Below, piece after piece: positions 1 through 7,226 of a stretch of 64,000 bases of DNA. The notes below the pieces were generated by a model, which was not told the origin of the DNA, ran no database searches, and saw nothing but the letters and a program-made list of their open reading frames with translations. Source of the DNA: Ruminococcus sp. Lineage in GTDB: Bacteria; Bacillota; Clostridia; Oscillospirales; Ruminococcaceae. Position numbers and translations under genes: made by a program. The DNA lies in NCBI GenBank assembly GCA_017626015.1, contig JAGAJO010000003.1, positions 1 through 64,000 of the forward strand. Reading direction: 5' to 3'. The number at the start of each line of letters is the position of its first letter. The first letter of the stretch is position 1.

Positions 1-1
1 G

Positions 2-463
2 ACCTACACCATAAAGGCAAGGAACATTGCAAACTGCGATATCGAGCTTGCCCAGAGCAAATATTATTTCACAGGCGCAAGAGTCAGACCGGCGGTCAAG
101 TCCGTAAAGATAGGCGACACCGAGCTTTACAGCGGAAATTACAAGATAGTTTCCTATACGGACAATCTTTCCGCAGGAACGGCAAAGATCGTGATACAGG
201 GCAAAAATAACCTCACCGGCACGGTCACAAAGACCTTTAAGATCAACCCACGTTCCGTTGCAACCTGCGATGTAAAGCTGACGAAGAATCCGTCAAATAA
301 GTACAAGCCGACAGTTTCAGTATCTTATTTTGACCGTGAGATCTATAAAGGAAACTACACTGTTTCTTATGTTACCTCAGCCGACAAGAAAACCGTAAAG
401 GTGACGCTTACCGGTAAGAGCAATCTTGCGGGCAAGGTAACGAAAACATATACGGTAGTATAA
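2..463 (+). CDS. C-terminal part of a repeat-containing surface protein (5' cut by window)
   Basis: The frame is open from base 2 to a TAA at 461-463, so only the last 153 codons are present. They hold two copies of a repeat of about 75-80 residues with the pattern Y-x-G/P-x-x-x-P-x-V, then Y-x-GNY-x-VSY, and ending GKxNLxGxVTKT. Similar beta-sandwich (Ig-like) repeats form the stalks of secreted Firmicutes proteins, and the protein at 7227-9422 ends with a related module. No dockerin, LPXTG sorting signal or transmembrane segment follows the last repeat. The function of the missing N-terminal part cannot be judged here. A hairpin terminator follows. Confidence 0.85.
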   Translation, partial: TYTIKARNIANCDIELAQSKYYFTGARVRPAVKSVKIGDTELYSGNYKIVSYTDNLSAGTAKIVIQGKNNLTGTVTKTFKINPRSVATCDVKLTKNPSNKYKPTVSVSYFDREIYKGNYTVSYVTSADKKTVKVTLTGKSNLAGKVTKTYTVV

Positions 464-518
464 ATTCCCCAAAAAAATGGGCTGTTGCGGTTTGCGGCAG
501 CCTTTTTCGTTGTGCAAC

Positions 519-543
519 AACCCCCAGTTAAACTGGGGGTTTT
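519..543 (+). terminator. Probable intrinsic terminator of the surface-protein gene
   Basis: An 11 bp inverted repeat around a single central A (AACCCCCAGTT and its complement) is followed by a short T run. A weaker GGCTG/CAGCC hairpin with TTTTT lies just upstream at about 480-507. Confidence 0.6.
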
Positions 544-654
544 GATTTGCTTTTTGTTTCCTTGATCGGATTAATAGAAAAATGGTCAGGCATAGCAAAA
601 TCCCGTAAAAGCGGCTTTTGCGAAGTGCGGATCGGGGAAAATGAAGGGAAAAAC

Positions 655-683
655 TTGACTTTTTCATTAGGGTCTGGTATAAT
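655..683 (+). promoter_or_regulatory. Sigma-A-type promoter of the small membrane/PstS-like operon
   Basis: TTGACT (655-660), a 17 bp spacer and TATAAT (678-683) lie about 45 bp upstream of the first start codon at 732. Confidence 0.8.
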
Positions 684-731
684 GCTTGGTAAAGTAAGCA
701 GTCGATTTTCGCAATTATAAGGAGATTATTC

Positions 732-965
732 ATGGACATTCTGATTTCGGTTTTTGGCTGGACGATTATAATTGCAATTTCTCTGTTTGTGATCGTATCT
801 ATTGTTTTGTTCATCAAGGACGGTATACTTGCTAGGCGAGAGGGCAGGGGCAGAAAAAAGAAACATACAGTTATGTTCATCATAAGTATGACGATCGTTG
901 CTTTGACGGCAGTAATTGGTATACTATTATGCATACTTGCTATGCTGGTTATGAGGAGTATGTAA
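732..965 (+). CDS. Small two-helix membrane protein, unknown function
   Basis: 77 residues. An AAGGAG ribosome-binding site sits about 8 nt before the ATG. The protein has two hydrophobic segments (about residues 4-28 and 47-75) separated by a strongly basic loop (RREGRGRKKK), so a hairpin in the membrane with a cytoplasmic positive loop is likely. It is the first gene of a three-gene unit with a clear promoter, and the next gene starts 2 nt after its stop. The third gene is PstS-like. I do not recognise a family. Both small genes could be membrane partners of that protein, but this is inferred only from position. Confidence 0.7.
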   Translation: MDILISVFGWTIIIAISLFVIVSIVLFIKDGILARREGRGRKKKHTVMFIISMTIVALTAVIGILLCILAMLVMRSM

Positions 966-967
966 AA

Positions 968-1111
968 ATGAGTGATCGTAAATTTATAAGAATATTGATC
1001 ATTATTATTTTGATCGGAATTATCGTTACAGTCGCACATGCGATCTATATTTATTTCGCTTACCAAAATTCCTCGATAATACAGTTTATTGCAAGGGAGC
1101 TGTGGCTGTGA
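968..1111 (+). CDS. Very small single-helix membrane protein
   Basis: 47 residues from the ATG at 968, which has a GAGGAG site about 10 nt upstream. A longer reading from 929 would overlap the preceding gene and lacks such a site. One hydrophobic helix covers about residues 6-29, with a short polar tail. It overlaps the following PstS-like gene by 4 bp (shared GTGA), so the two are probably translationally coupled. The family is not recognised. Confidence 0.6.
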   Translation: MSDRKFIRILIIIILIGIIVTVAHAIYIYFAYQNSSIIQFIARELWL

Positions 1112-2094
1112 AAAAAATAATTGCAATTCTCACGACAGTTCTTCTGTTTGTTGCTGTAAATGCTTTTTTGTACATAACGATCACAAGACGCCTTGCAAAT
1201 AATTTCAGCGGAACAGGACAGCTTAAAATGATCGATGTGGCTGAATTTCTGCCCTTTGAAGAACGATCAGAGCTTGCAAGGACCGGTTCGTCTCTGAAAT
1301 TTGATAGTGAAGATGATCTGCCTGTTTTAGACGGTGCAGCGGCGCTTGTGCCTGTTTACGCATCAGTAATAGAGAATTGCTATCCCGAAGGAACTGTTAC
1401 CTATGAGGGCGGAACGTTTTCTGATGATAACTACTATGGTGAAAACTTTGCTTTCGACAGCGTAATGCAGTACCATAACACGATAAGAGGATTTGATGCG
1501 CTTCTTGACGGTTCTGTCGATCTGTTTTTTACTGCTCATCCCTCCAAAGAGCAGATGCTGTCCGCTCAGGAAAAAAATGTTGAGATAGAGATCGTGCCGA
1601 TAGGTTTAGAAGCGTTTGTTTTCTTTGTCAACAAGGATAATCCTGTGGACGGGCTTACATCGGAACAGATACGCTCTGTCTACAGGGGAGAGATCACAAA
1701 CTGGAAAGAGGTAGGAGGAGCTTCCAGACAGATCAATCCATTAACAAGGATCGAAGGCTCAGGCAGTCAAACAATGATGGATAAGTTTATGGAGGGAAAT
1801 ATGCTTACCTCCAGAAATCCGCTATCTATATTTGGCGGATCGATCGGTTACTCCTTCAGGTATTATCTATCAGGAATGGTAGCCGATGAGAATGTAAAAA
1901 TGCTGGCGGTAGACGGAATATATCCTGATGCAGAAAACATACGGAACGGTTCATATCCGATCACGGCAAATTTTTATGTTGTCTATCGTAAGGATAATCA
2001 AAACCCTTACGTAGGAAGGCTTGTGGAATGGCTGTTATCAGATGAGGGGCAGACAATGATAGAAGCCTGTGGTTATGTAGGATTGCCTGATTAA
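1108..2094 (+). CDS. Membrane-anchored PstS-like periplasmic-binding-fold protein
   Basis: 328 residues from the GTG at 1108, chosen because AAGGGA lies 9 nt upstream; an in-frame GTG at 1102 is too close to it. One N-terminal transmembrane segment (about residues 4-24) is followed by an extracytoplasmic domain of the phosphate-binding (PstS) type. Recognisable elements are a sugar/anion-site loop VDLFFTAHPS, then FVFFVNKDNPVDGLTSEQI, a GEITNWKEVGG motif and RIEGSGSQT, all typical of PstS. There is no lipobox; the anchor is a plain N-terminal helix. No pstC, pstA, pstB or phoU gene is adjacent, so this is probably a phosphate-sensing or accessory binding protein rather than a full transporter. 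It ends its operon at a bidirectional terminator. Confidence 0.8.
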   Translation: MKKIIAILTTVLLFVAVNAFLYITITRRLANNFSGTGQLKMIDVAEFLPFEERSELARTGSSLKFDSEDDLPVLDGAAALVPVYASVIENCYPEGTVTYEGGTFSDDNYYGENFAFDSVMQYHNTIRGFDALLDGSVDLFFTAHPSKEQMLSAQEKNVEIEIVPIGLEAFVFFVNKDNPVDGLTSEQIRSVYRGEITNWKEVGGASRQINPLTRIEGSGSQTMMDKFMEGNMLTSRNPLSIFGGSIGYSFRYYLSGMVADENVKMLAVDGIYPDAENIRNGSYPITANFYVVYRKDNQNPYVGRLVEWLLSDEGQTMIEACGYVGLPD

Positions 2095-2239
2095 GTCACT
2101 AAGCTTAAGTCTATTTACACATATTAAATCCGTTCTGCATACTTGTGTAAACGGCAGCAGAATATATCAGCAAATAGTCGATCCTACATATTGATCCGGC
2201 ATGAGATCGATCGCCGCAACGGTATCATTATATGAAAAA

Positions 2240-2286
2240 ATCCGGTATGCTGCATTCAAGACAGACATACCGGATATATTTTTTTA
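2240..2286. terminator. Bidirectional terminator between convergent genes
   Basis: The inverted repeat ATCCGGTATG / CATACCGGAT (2240-2249 and 2266-2275) has a T run on its right for the plus strand and an A run on its left that becomes a T run on the minus strand. It sits between the PstS-like gene and the ferredoxin gene. Confidence 0.8.
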
Positions 2287-2319
2287 CAGATGATTCACAT
2301 ATTGCAATTTTTGAAATCT

Positions 2320-3021
2320 TTATTTGTCAATTATTCTGCCGTCAGTTGAGACCGTAACTACCTGCCAAGGAATAAATTTGCCGCTTGTCTGCAACGCACG
2401 TTTAGCCGCATTTTCAATACCTCCGCAGCAAGGGACCTCCATACGGACAATTGTAACGCTTTTAATATCATTATTTTTTATGATCTCGGTCAATTTTTCC
2501 GCATAATCACCCTCGTCAAGCTTAGGGCAGCCTATAATGGTTACTCTGTTGCGAATAAACTCGTTGTGGAAATTTCCGTAGGCATAAGCCGTGCAGTCAG
2601 CGGCAATAAGCAGATTTGCACCGTCAAAATACGGTGCGTTAACAGGAACAAGCTTGATCTGTACAGGCCACTGTGAAAGCTGACTTGATACTGTTTCTGC
2701 CGCTTGTAAATCTGTTTTGTTATCCCTTTTTATGCTTTTTGAATTTGTTCCCGGACATCCGCAAGGCAGATTACTTGCTTGCTTTTTTTGTTTTGCTTTT
2801 AACACAGCCTCCTCATCATATGCAGGAGCTTCACGTTCTTCAAAGAAAATAGCATTTGTAGGACAAGCCGGCAGACAGTCTCCCAGACCATCGCAGTAAT
2901 CCTCACGAAGCAGCTTTGCCTTCCCGTCAACCATTCCGATTGCACCCTCATGACAAGCCGCAGCGCACGCTCCGCAGCCGTTACATTTTTCTTCGTCTAT
3001 CTTGATTATTTTTCTTAGCAT
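2320..3021 (-). CDS. [4Fe-4S] ferredoxin-domain protein, putative reductase partner
   Basis: 233 residues with GGAGG about 7 nt upstream of the ATG. The N-terminus has a classical C-x2-C-x2-C-x3-C motif (Cys13, 16, 19, 23). The second motif has Cys43, 49 and 53 but Leu46 where a fourth Cys is expected, so it may hold a [3Fe-4S] cluster or another ligand. Further on are a PCGCPG motif (86-91) and a C-terminal domain with a CCGG motif, an arrangement seen in clostridial electron-transfer proteins linked to Crp/Fnr regulators and hybrid-cluster proteins. No hcp gene is adjacent. It is transcribed divergently from the Crp/Fnr regulator at 3129 and is the obvious target of it. The exact electron donor and acceptor cannot be told from the sequence. 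Confidence 0.8.
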   Translation of the reverse strand: MLRKIIKIDEEKCNGCGACAAACHEGAIGMVDGKAKLLREDYCDGLGDCLPACPTNAIFFEEREAPAYDEEAVLKAKQKKQASNLPCGCPGTNSKSIKRDNKTDLQAAETVSSQLSQWPVQIKLVPVNAPYFDGANLLIAADCTAYAYGNFHNEFIRNRVTIIGCPKLDEGDYAEKLTEIIKNNDIKSVTIVRMEVPCCGGIENAAKRALQTSGKFIPWQVVTVSTDGRIIDK

Positions 3022-3079
3022 TTTTTACCTCCGTAAATTTTTTTCAGAATACTGTGTTTAATCTGTAATCATATTATAG

Positions 3080-3115
3080 TATAATAATAGGTGCAAGTAT
3101 GTTGTAAATCCAACA
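3080..3115 (+). promoter_or_regulatory. Promoter -10 element and candidate operator of the Crp/Fnr gene
   Basis: A TATAAT box (3080-3085) is followed by the dyad TGTTG-N6-CAACA at 3100-3115, just before the ribosome-binding site of the regulator gene. A site downstream of the -10 box would fit autorepression, and it lies in the shared divergent region with the ferredoxin gene. The -35 box is poor. Operator function is inferred. Confidence 0.45.
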
Positions 3116-3128
3116 AACGGAGGATAAA

Positions 3129-3800
3129 GTGAAAAATATTTTTGAGCTTATGAAAAAATGTCCCTTATTTGATAAAATGGACGACAAAGAACTTAATGTG
3201 ATACTTAAAAGTCCGCATACAAAAATTCAGGACTTTTCAAAAAATCAAACGGTAATCTCAGAAGGCGGCAGCGCAGATGCCGTTGGAATTATTCTCAGCG
3301 GCTCGGTACAGATTGTCAGAAACGATTACTTTGGAAACCGCAGCATTATTGCGCTTATTGATTCGCCTCAGATTTTTGCGGAGGTTTTTGTATTTGCCGA
3401 TATAAATGCAATGCCAGTAAGTGTTGTTTCGGTAACTGACAGCAGAATAATGCTTATCAAGCCAAAGGATATTTTAAATGATAATCCGGATTTAAGCTCA
3501 TTTCATACAAAGCTTACAAGTAATCTTCTGCGTATTGTTACCGAAAAAAATCTGAAGCTTAACGAAAAGATTGAGATAGTATCCAAGCGTACCACCCGTG
3601 AAAAAATCATGGCTTTTTTAATGTCGCAGGCAAAACTTAACAACAGCGATAATTTTACGATACCATACGACCGACAGGCGCTTGCCGATTTTCTTGAAGT
3701 CGACCGAAGCGCAATGTCTGCGGAAATAAGCAAGCTTAGATTAGAGGGAATTATTGAGTCTGATAGATCTAAATTCAGACTGATCAAAAAAAGGGGCTAA
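3129..3800 (+). CDS. Crp/Fnr-family transcription regulator
   Basis: 223 residues from a GTG with GGAGG 5 nt upstream. Residues about 15-120 form a cyclic-nucleotide-binding-type beta-roll (pattern G-x-x-A-D-A-V-G-I-I-L-x-G-x-V), followed by the long dimerisation helix and a Crp-type winged helix-turn-helix (about 150-220; LADFLEVDRSAMSAEISKL is the recognition region). There is only one Cys (Cys11), so it lacks the iron-sulfur ligands of true FNR. Similar regulators next to ferredoxin or hybrid-cluster genes respond to nitrosative or redox stress; that role is inferred here. It is divergent from the ferredoxin gene, with a palindrome in between. Confidence 0.85.
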   Translation: MKNIFELMKKCPLFDKMDDKELNVILKSPHTKIQDFSKNQTVISEGGSADAVGIILSGSVQIVRNDYFGNRSIIALIDSPQIFAEVFVFADINAMPVSVVSVTDSRIMLIKPKDILNDNPDLSSFHTKLTSNLLRIVTEKNLKLNEKIEIVSKRTTREKIMAFLMSQAKLNNSDNFTIPYDRQALADFLEVDRSAMSAEISKLRLEGIIESDRSKFRLIKKRG

Positions 3801-3990
3801 TTTAACGTTAGACTTGTTTTTGGGTATATTTATATTATACCACATTGTCTAACAAAAGGGGAGCAGTTCAGATAATAACAAATAGTATTATTTTTAATTT
3901 TACAGTCATGACTTTCACCTAATATATCTAAAAATATATTCTACAAAATATACCAATTCATCAGAGCTTCTCACCGGTTCTCAGAAATAA

Positions 3991-4020
3991 GAAAACCCTC
4001 GCAGGATAGCCCTGCGAGGA
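3991..4020 (-). terminator. Terminator of rplM-rpsI
   Basis: The stem CCTCGCAGG / CCTGCGAGG (3997-4005, 4011-4019) is followed on the minus strand by GTTTTC, 30 bp beyond the rpsI stop. Confidence 0.8.
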
Positions 4021-4051
4021 GATTTGTTGTATAGCCCCGATAATGATAAAA

Positions 4052-4453
4052 TTATCTCTTCGAGAACTGCGGAGCACGTCTTGCGGCTTTGAGACCGTAT
4101 TTCTTTCTTTCCTTCATTCTCGGGTCACGAGTGAGGAAGCCTTCCTTCTTGAGGAGAGGTCTGAACTCATCGTTTGCCTGAAGCAATGCTCTGGAAAGAC
4201 CGTGTCTGATCGCTCCGGCCTGACCTGTAACTCCGCCGCCTGCTACTGTGCAGACAATGTCGTATTTACCTTCAGTGTTTGTAACGCCGAAAGGCTGACG
4301 AACGATGAGCTTAAGTGTCTCAAGACCGAAATAATCGTCAATATCTCTTCCGTTGATCGTGACCTTGCCTGTTCCTTCGTAAACACGAACACGGGCAACA
4401 GAATGCTTTCTTCTACCGGTACCATAGAAATATGGCTGCTTTGATTCGTACAT
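4052..4453 (-). CDS. rpsI: 30S ribosomal protein S9
   Basis: 133 residues, a normal length for bacterial S9. The N-terminal [15 protein letters not shown] stretch, the [14 protein letters not shown] core and the C-terminal SKR tail, which reaches the P-site tRNA in the ribosome, are all present. It follows rplM by 16 bp in the standard L13-S9 operon and is terminated by the hairpin at 3991-4020. Identification is firm. Confidence 0.98.
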   Translation of the reverse strand: MYESKQPYFYGTGRRKHSVARVRVYEGTGKVTINGRDIDDYFGLETLKLIVRQPFGVTNTEGKYDIVCTVAGGGVTGQAGAIRHGLSRALLQANDEFRPLLKKEGFLTRDPRMKERKKYGLKAARRAPQFSKR

Positions 4454-4469
4454 CTAAATTGCTCCTCTC

Positions 4470-4898
4470 TTACAGTTCGTACTTTACGGGCTTCTGTGCT
4501 GCGTTATTGTGCTCAGCGCCCTTGTAAACTCTCAGTCTCTTTGCAGCCGCTCTGCCAAGTGTGTTGTTGGGAAGCATTCCCTCAACAGCGATTTTCATGG
4601 CTCTGTCGGACTGCTCAGCCATAAGCTTTGAATACTTGATCTCCTTAAGACCGCCGATCCAGCCTGTGTGCCACTTGTAAGACTTCTGATCCAGCTTCTT
4701 ACCTGTAAGAACAGCCTTGTCAGTATTGATTATGATAACGTGATCGCCGCAGTCTGCATGAGGCGCATAAGTGGGCTTATGCTTGCCGCGGAGAATGTGA
4801 GCTGCTTTTGCGGCAACTCTACCGAGGGACTGTCCCTCAGCGTCGAGAATATACCATGTACGGGTGATGTCCCCAGCCTTAGGCATATAAGTTGACAT
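4470..4898 (-). CDS. rplM: 50S ribosomal protein L13
   Basis: 142 residues, full length. Diagnostic segments include the N-terminal W-Y-I-L-D-A motif, GRVAAKAAHILRGKHKP, GDHVIIINT and LPNNTLGR. L13 binds 23S rRNA early in assembly of the large subunit. It is the first gene of the rplM-rpsI operon and has a GGAGG site. A consensus promoter and a leader with two hairpins precede it, so autogenous control through the leader is likely. Confidence 0.98.
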   Translation of the reverse strand: MSTYMPKAGDITRTWYILDAEGQSLGRVAAKAAHILRGKHKPTYAPHADCGDHVIIINTDKAVLTGKKLDQKSYKWHTGWIGGLKEIKYSKLMAEQSDRAMKIAVEGMLPNNTLGRAAAKRLRVYKGAEHNNAAQKPVKYEL

Positions 4899-4931
4899 AT
4901 GATTTCCTCCATTCAGAATATAAAAATTAGT

Positions 4932-4974
4932 CCGTAAAACGGTTCGTCCGCAAAACCAGCATTATCCTGCGGAC
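4932..4974 (-). promoter_or_regulatory. Structured 5' leader of rplM, candidate L13-type ribosomal leader
   Basis: On the transcript a GTCCGCA/TGCGGAC hairpin (4946-4952 with 4968-4974) is followed by a CCGT-AAA-ACGG hairpin (4932-4942) close to the ribosome-binding site. Leaders of this kind regulate rplM in other Firmicutes by L13 binding. Equivalence to the known L13 leader is inferred from position and shape only. Confidence 0.5.
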
Positions 4975-4989
4975 TTCGCAACATGAAAT

Positions 4990-5018
4990 ATTATACTATA
5001 TTCCTTTGCCGATGTCAA
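4990..5018 (-). promoter_or_regulatory. Consensus promoter of rplM-rpsI
   Basis: TTGACA (5013-5018 as complement), 17 bp spacer, TATAAT (4990-4995 as complement): a perfect consensus, as expected for a ribosomal protein operon. Confidence 0.9.
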
Positions 5019-5054
5019 CAGTCAAAATGCTGAATTTTTAATTTATATCCCTTA

Positions 5055-5098
5055 TTCTCTCGATTTCTCTCCGTTTTTCTTCGTTTCTCTCGATTTCT
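5055..5098. repeat. Short direct repeat in a non-coding gap
   Basis: TTCTCTCGATTTCT occurs at 5055-5068 and again at 5085-5098. The gap 5019-5274 holds no convincing gene; a 67-codon minus-strand frame across it has low-complexity K/R-rich translation and runs into the rplM promoter. Confidence 0.5.
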
Positions 5099-5274
5099 TA
5101 TCTTTCGTTTCAACTTTAAACAGAGCTGCGCACGGTATATTTTTGCCGGCAGACAGGGGAGTACAGGTTCAGCTTCAACCCAGTTATGAAAGGCATTTGC
5201 AGCTATTGGCGAAAGCAAATCGGCTGCTTTGCCTGTGAAAATTAAAGATCCGTAGGGAATGCACCGGATATTGC

Positions 5275-6981
5275 CTAAAATTTCATCTGCGCCACACGTC
5301 TGGCAATGTCCGACTCGTTTATACCGAATTTTTCAAATACCGTTCCGGCGTAGCTCGTTTCGGTGGGGAGACCCTTTTTGATCTTATATTTCCGTTCTCC
5401 TGTTTTTTCGTCTACGGTCACGACGATGCTTACGATCTTCGAATGCAGCTGCGGATCGCTGTTAAGCTCCTGCGTTTTGTAAGCAATATCCGTAAGATGT
5501 GTGGCAAAAACCCCTCTCACACCCACCGTGCAGAAAATTTTTACAAGCCTTGCCGCAATGTCCACGCATTCCTTTGGGGTAGTGCTTTGTATGGATTCGT
5601 TCATTAGCAGCAGGCTGTGATTTGTTATAGTGTCGCTTATGGTTTTGAATTCCTTGATCTCTGTAGTAAAACGGCTGGAGTTTATACCCAACTCCTCTTC
5701 CTTGGGGAAATGGGTGTAGATATAGTCTGCGCAGGAGATCTCACAGCTTTCAGCCGGAACGTAAAATCCCGCCTGTGCCAGAACCTGACATATCCCCAGT
5801 CCTCTTACAAACGTGGTTTTTCCGCCGTTGTTCGCACCTGTAAGAATGTAAAATCCGGCGCTGTCGTTAAAGGCTATGTCGTTTGTGACCACCTCTTTTT
5901 TTCCGTCCTTGGCTCTCAGATTATACAGCGAAGCTTCATTATAGTATATAAGATCGAAAAGCCCTTTTATATCCGTCCTGCGCTCCTCCTTCGGAAGCAC
6001 TGTAGGACGGCACATTTTTATGCCCTTAGCCTGTGCGCTCTGTATCAGAGCGACCTCTCCCATATAAAATTCCAACTGGTAGTTTATACTGAAAATATCA
6101 CGGAATCCTATCCGCTGATAGTCTGCCATGACGTCCGAAAGCTTTTTTACATATCCCCGGGTCAGATCGTCAAGCTCCTTGAAAAGAGTCTCGTCAACCG
6201 TGTTTATAATAAGCTCGTCCGATGTGATCTCATCGCCGTTGCGGTATTTCTGATGAAGCTTCTTTACCGTTTTTTCAGGAGATTTTGCTCCGTGGTACAG
6301 TATCCTGTCGAACAGCGACGGCTTCGCAATGTATTTGCGGTCGGAGTAGTCCACGATCCCTGCGGAGACCGGCACGAGATTTTCGTTGAGGTTTATCGCT
6401 ACGGTAATGCTTCTTATACGGTTTTTCAGAGCCGACTCCAGCTCTTCCAGGTCTTTTTTAAGGCTGATGAAATGCTTGTCCTCGTATCCGTCCTCAAAAT
6501 ATTTGAAAAGCTTCATTATCCCCTCGGAGTGTATTTCCTCTTTGTGTGCTGCGAAGAAGGAGTGCATTATCTCCATGCATTCCACATATGCGTCAAAGGC
6601 TCTGATAGCCTCTGACAAAGTGGTAAACGAATCCGGCTCGGAAAGCTTGTAGATGTTGCCCCGGTCGTTTTCGACCATTATATTTACTATTTTCTGTATG
6701 GTCGGCGCAAGCTTCGGTATGCTGAGAAAATCCTCGAGAATATCCTGACGGTAGCGTATGATCTCGGTATCGTCGCACATTTCTTCAAATATCCTTATCA
6801 GCCTGTACTGGTGCTGACGGCAGATCATGTCGCCGACTTTTTCAAGCTCCAGATTATTTACATAGTCGTTGGGCAGCTCCAGCAGGGAGACCCGGCGTTT
6901 TTTCATTTTTGTCCTGCTTTCTTCGTCCGGATAGAACAGATCCACAATAGGGTTTATTTGCTCTGTTTCATCATGCTTCAC
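5275..6981 (-). CDS. MutS-domain-V family ATPase lacking the mismatch-recognition domain
   Basis: 568 residues from a GTG with AGGAGG upstream. The C-terminal third is a MutS-type ATPase: Walker A GANNGGKT at 382-389, the YVPA segment after it, a S-S-R-F-T-T-E-I-K-E segment corresponding to the MutS signature, and a Walker B region LLLMNE (457-462) where the usual Asp is Asn. The N-terminal part looks like MutS core/lever helices, with no domain I carrying the Phe-x-Glu mismatch wedge and no Smr nuclease domain. Family members like this are common in Clostridia, but their substrate is not settled; housekeeping mismatch repair is unlikely. It stands alone, facing away from the beta-helix gene. 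Confidence 0.8.
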   Translation of the reverse strand: MKHDETEQINPIVDLFYPDEESRTKMKKRRVSLLELPNDYVNNLELEKVGDMICRQHQYRLIRIFEEMCDDTEIIRYRQDILEDFLSIPKLAPTIQKIVNIMVENDRGNIYKLSEPDSFTTLSEAIRAFDAYVECMEIMHSFFAAHKEEIHSEGIMKLFKYFEDGYEDKHFISLKKDLEELESALKNRIRSITVAINLNENLVPVSAGIVDYSDRKYIAKPSLFDRILYHGAKSPEKTVKKLHQKYRNGDEITSDELIINTVDETLFKELDDLTRGYVKKLSDVMADYQRIGFRDIFSINYQLEFYMGEVALIQSAQAKGIKMCRPTVLPKEERRTDIKGLFDLIYYNEASLYNLRAKDGKKEVVTNDIAFNDSAGFYILTGANNGGKTTFVRGLGICQVLAQAGFYVPAESCEISCADYIYTHFPKEEELGINSSRFTTEIKEFKTISDTITNHSLLLMNESIQSTTPKECVDIAARLVKIFCTVGVRGVFATHLTDIAYKTQELNSDPQLHSKIVSIVVTVDEKTGERKYKIKKGLPTETSYAGTVFEKFGINESDIARRVAQMKF

Positions 6982-7143
6982 GGTAAGACCTCCTTTATAA
7001 TATGATCTGCCTTAAGTTTAACATACAATAAAGGCAGTGTCAACGCTTCTAAAGTTATTTTGATTTACGAAAACGTTTTAAAAATAGCTTTTGTAGATGA
7101 TTTACATATAATTTCAGAGTACATATAAATTTTATTGTATATA

Positions 7144-7172
7144 TTGACAAATAATAAAAAATGTTGTATTAT
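7144..7172 (+). promoter_or_regulatory. Promoter of the beta-helix protein gene
   Basis: TTGACA (7144-7149), 17 bp spacer, TATTAT (7167-7172), about 55 bp upstream of the chosen start. Confidence 0.8.
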
Positions 7173-7226
7173 ATTAATGTATGATTTTACAAATAAAAAT
7201 AAGTGATAGATATGGAGACAGGGAAT

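Noticed and set aside
377-1126. 249-codon minus-strand frame
   Set aside because: It crosses the surface-protein end, a terminator and a strong plus-strand promoter, has no ribosome-binding site and an unlikely composition.
5015-5218. 67-codon minus-strand frame
   Set aside because: It overlaps the rplM promoter and its K/R-rich end is a translation of short direct repeats.
5617-6615. 332-codon plus-strand frame inside the MutS-like gene
   Set aside because: Antisense shadow with Cys/Val/Phe-rich composition and no ribosome-binding site; the minus-strand frame has MutS motifs.
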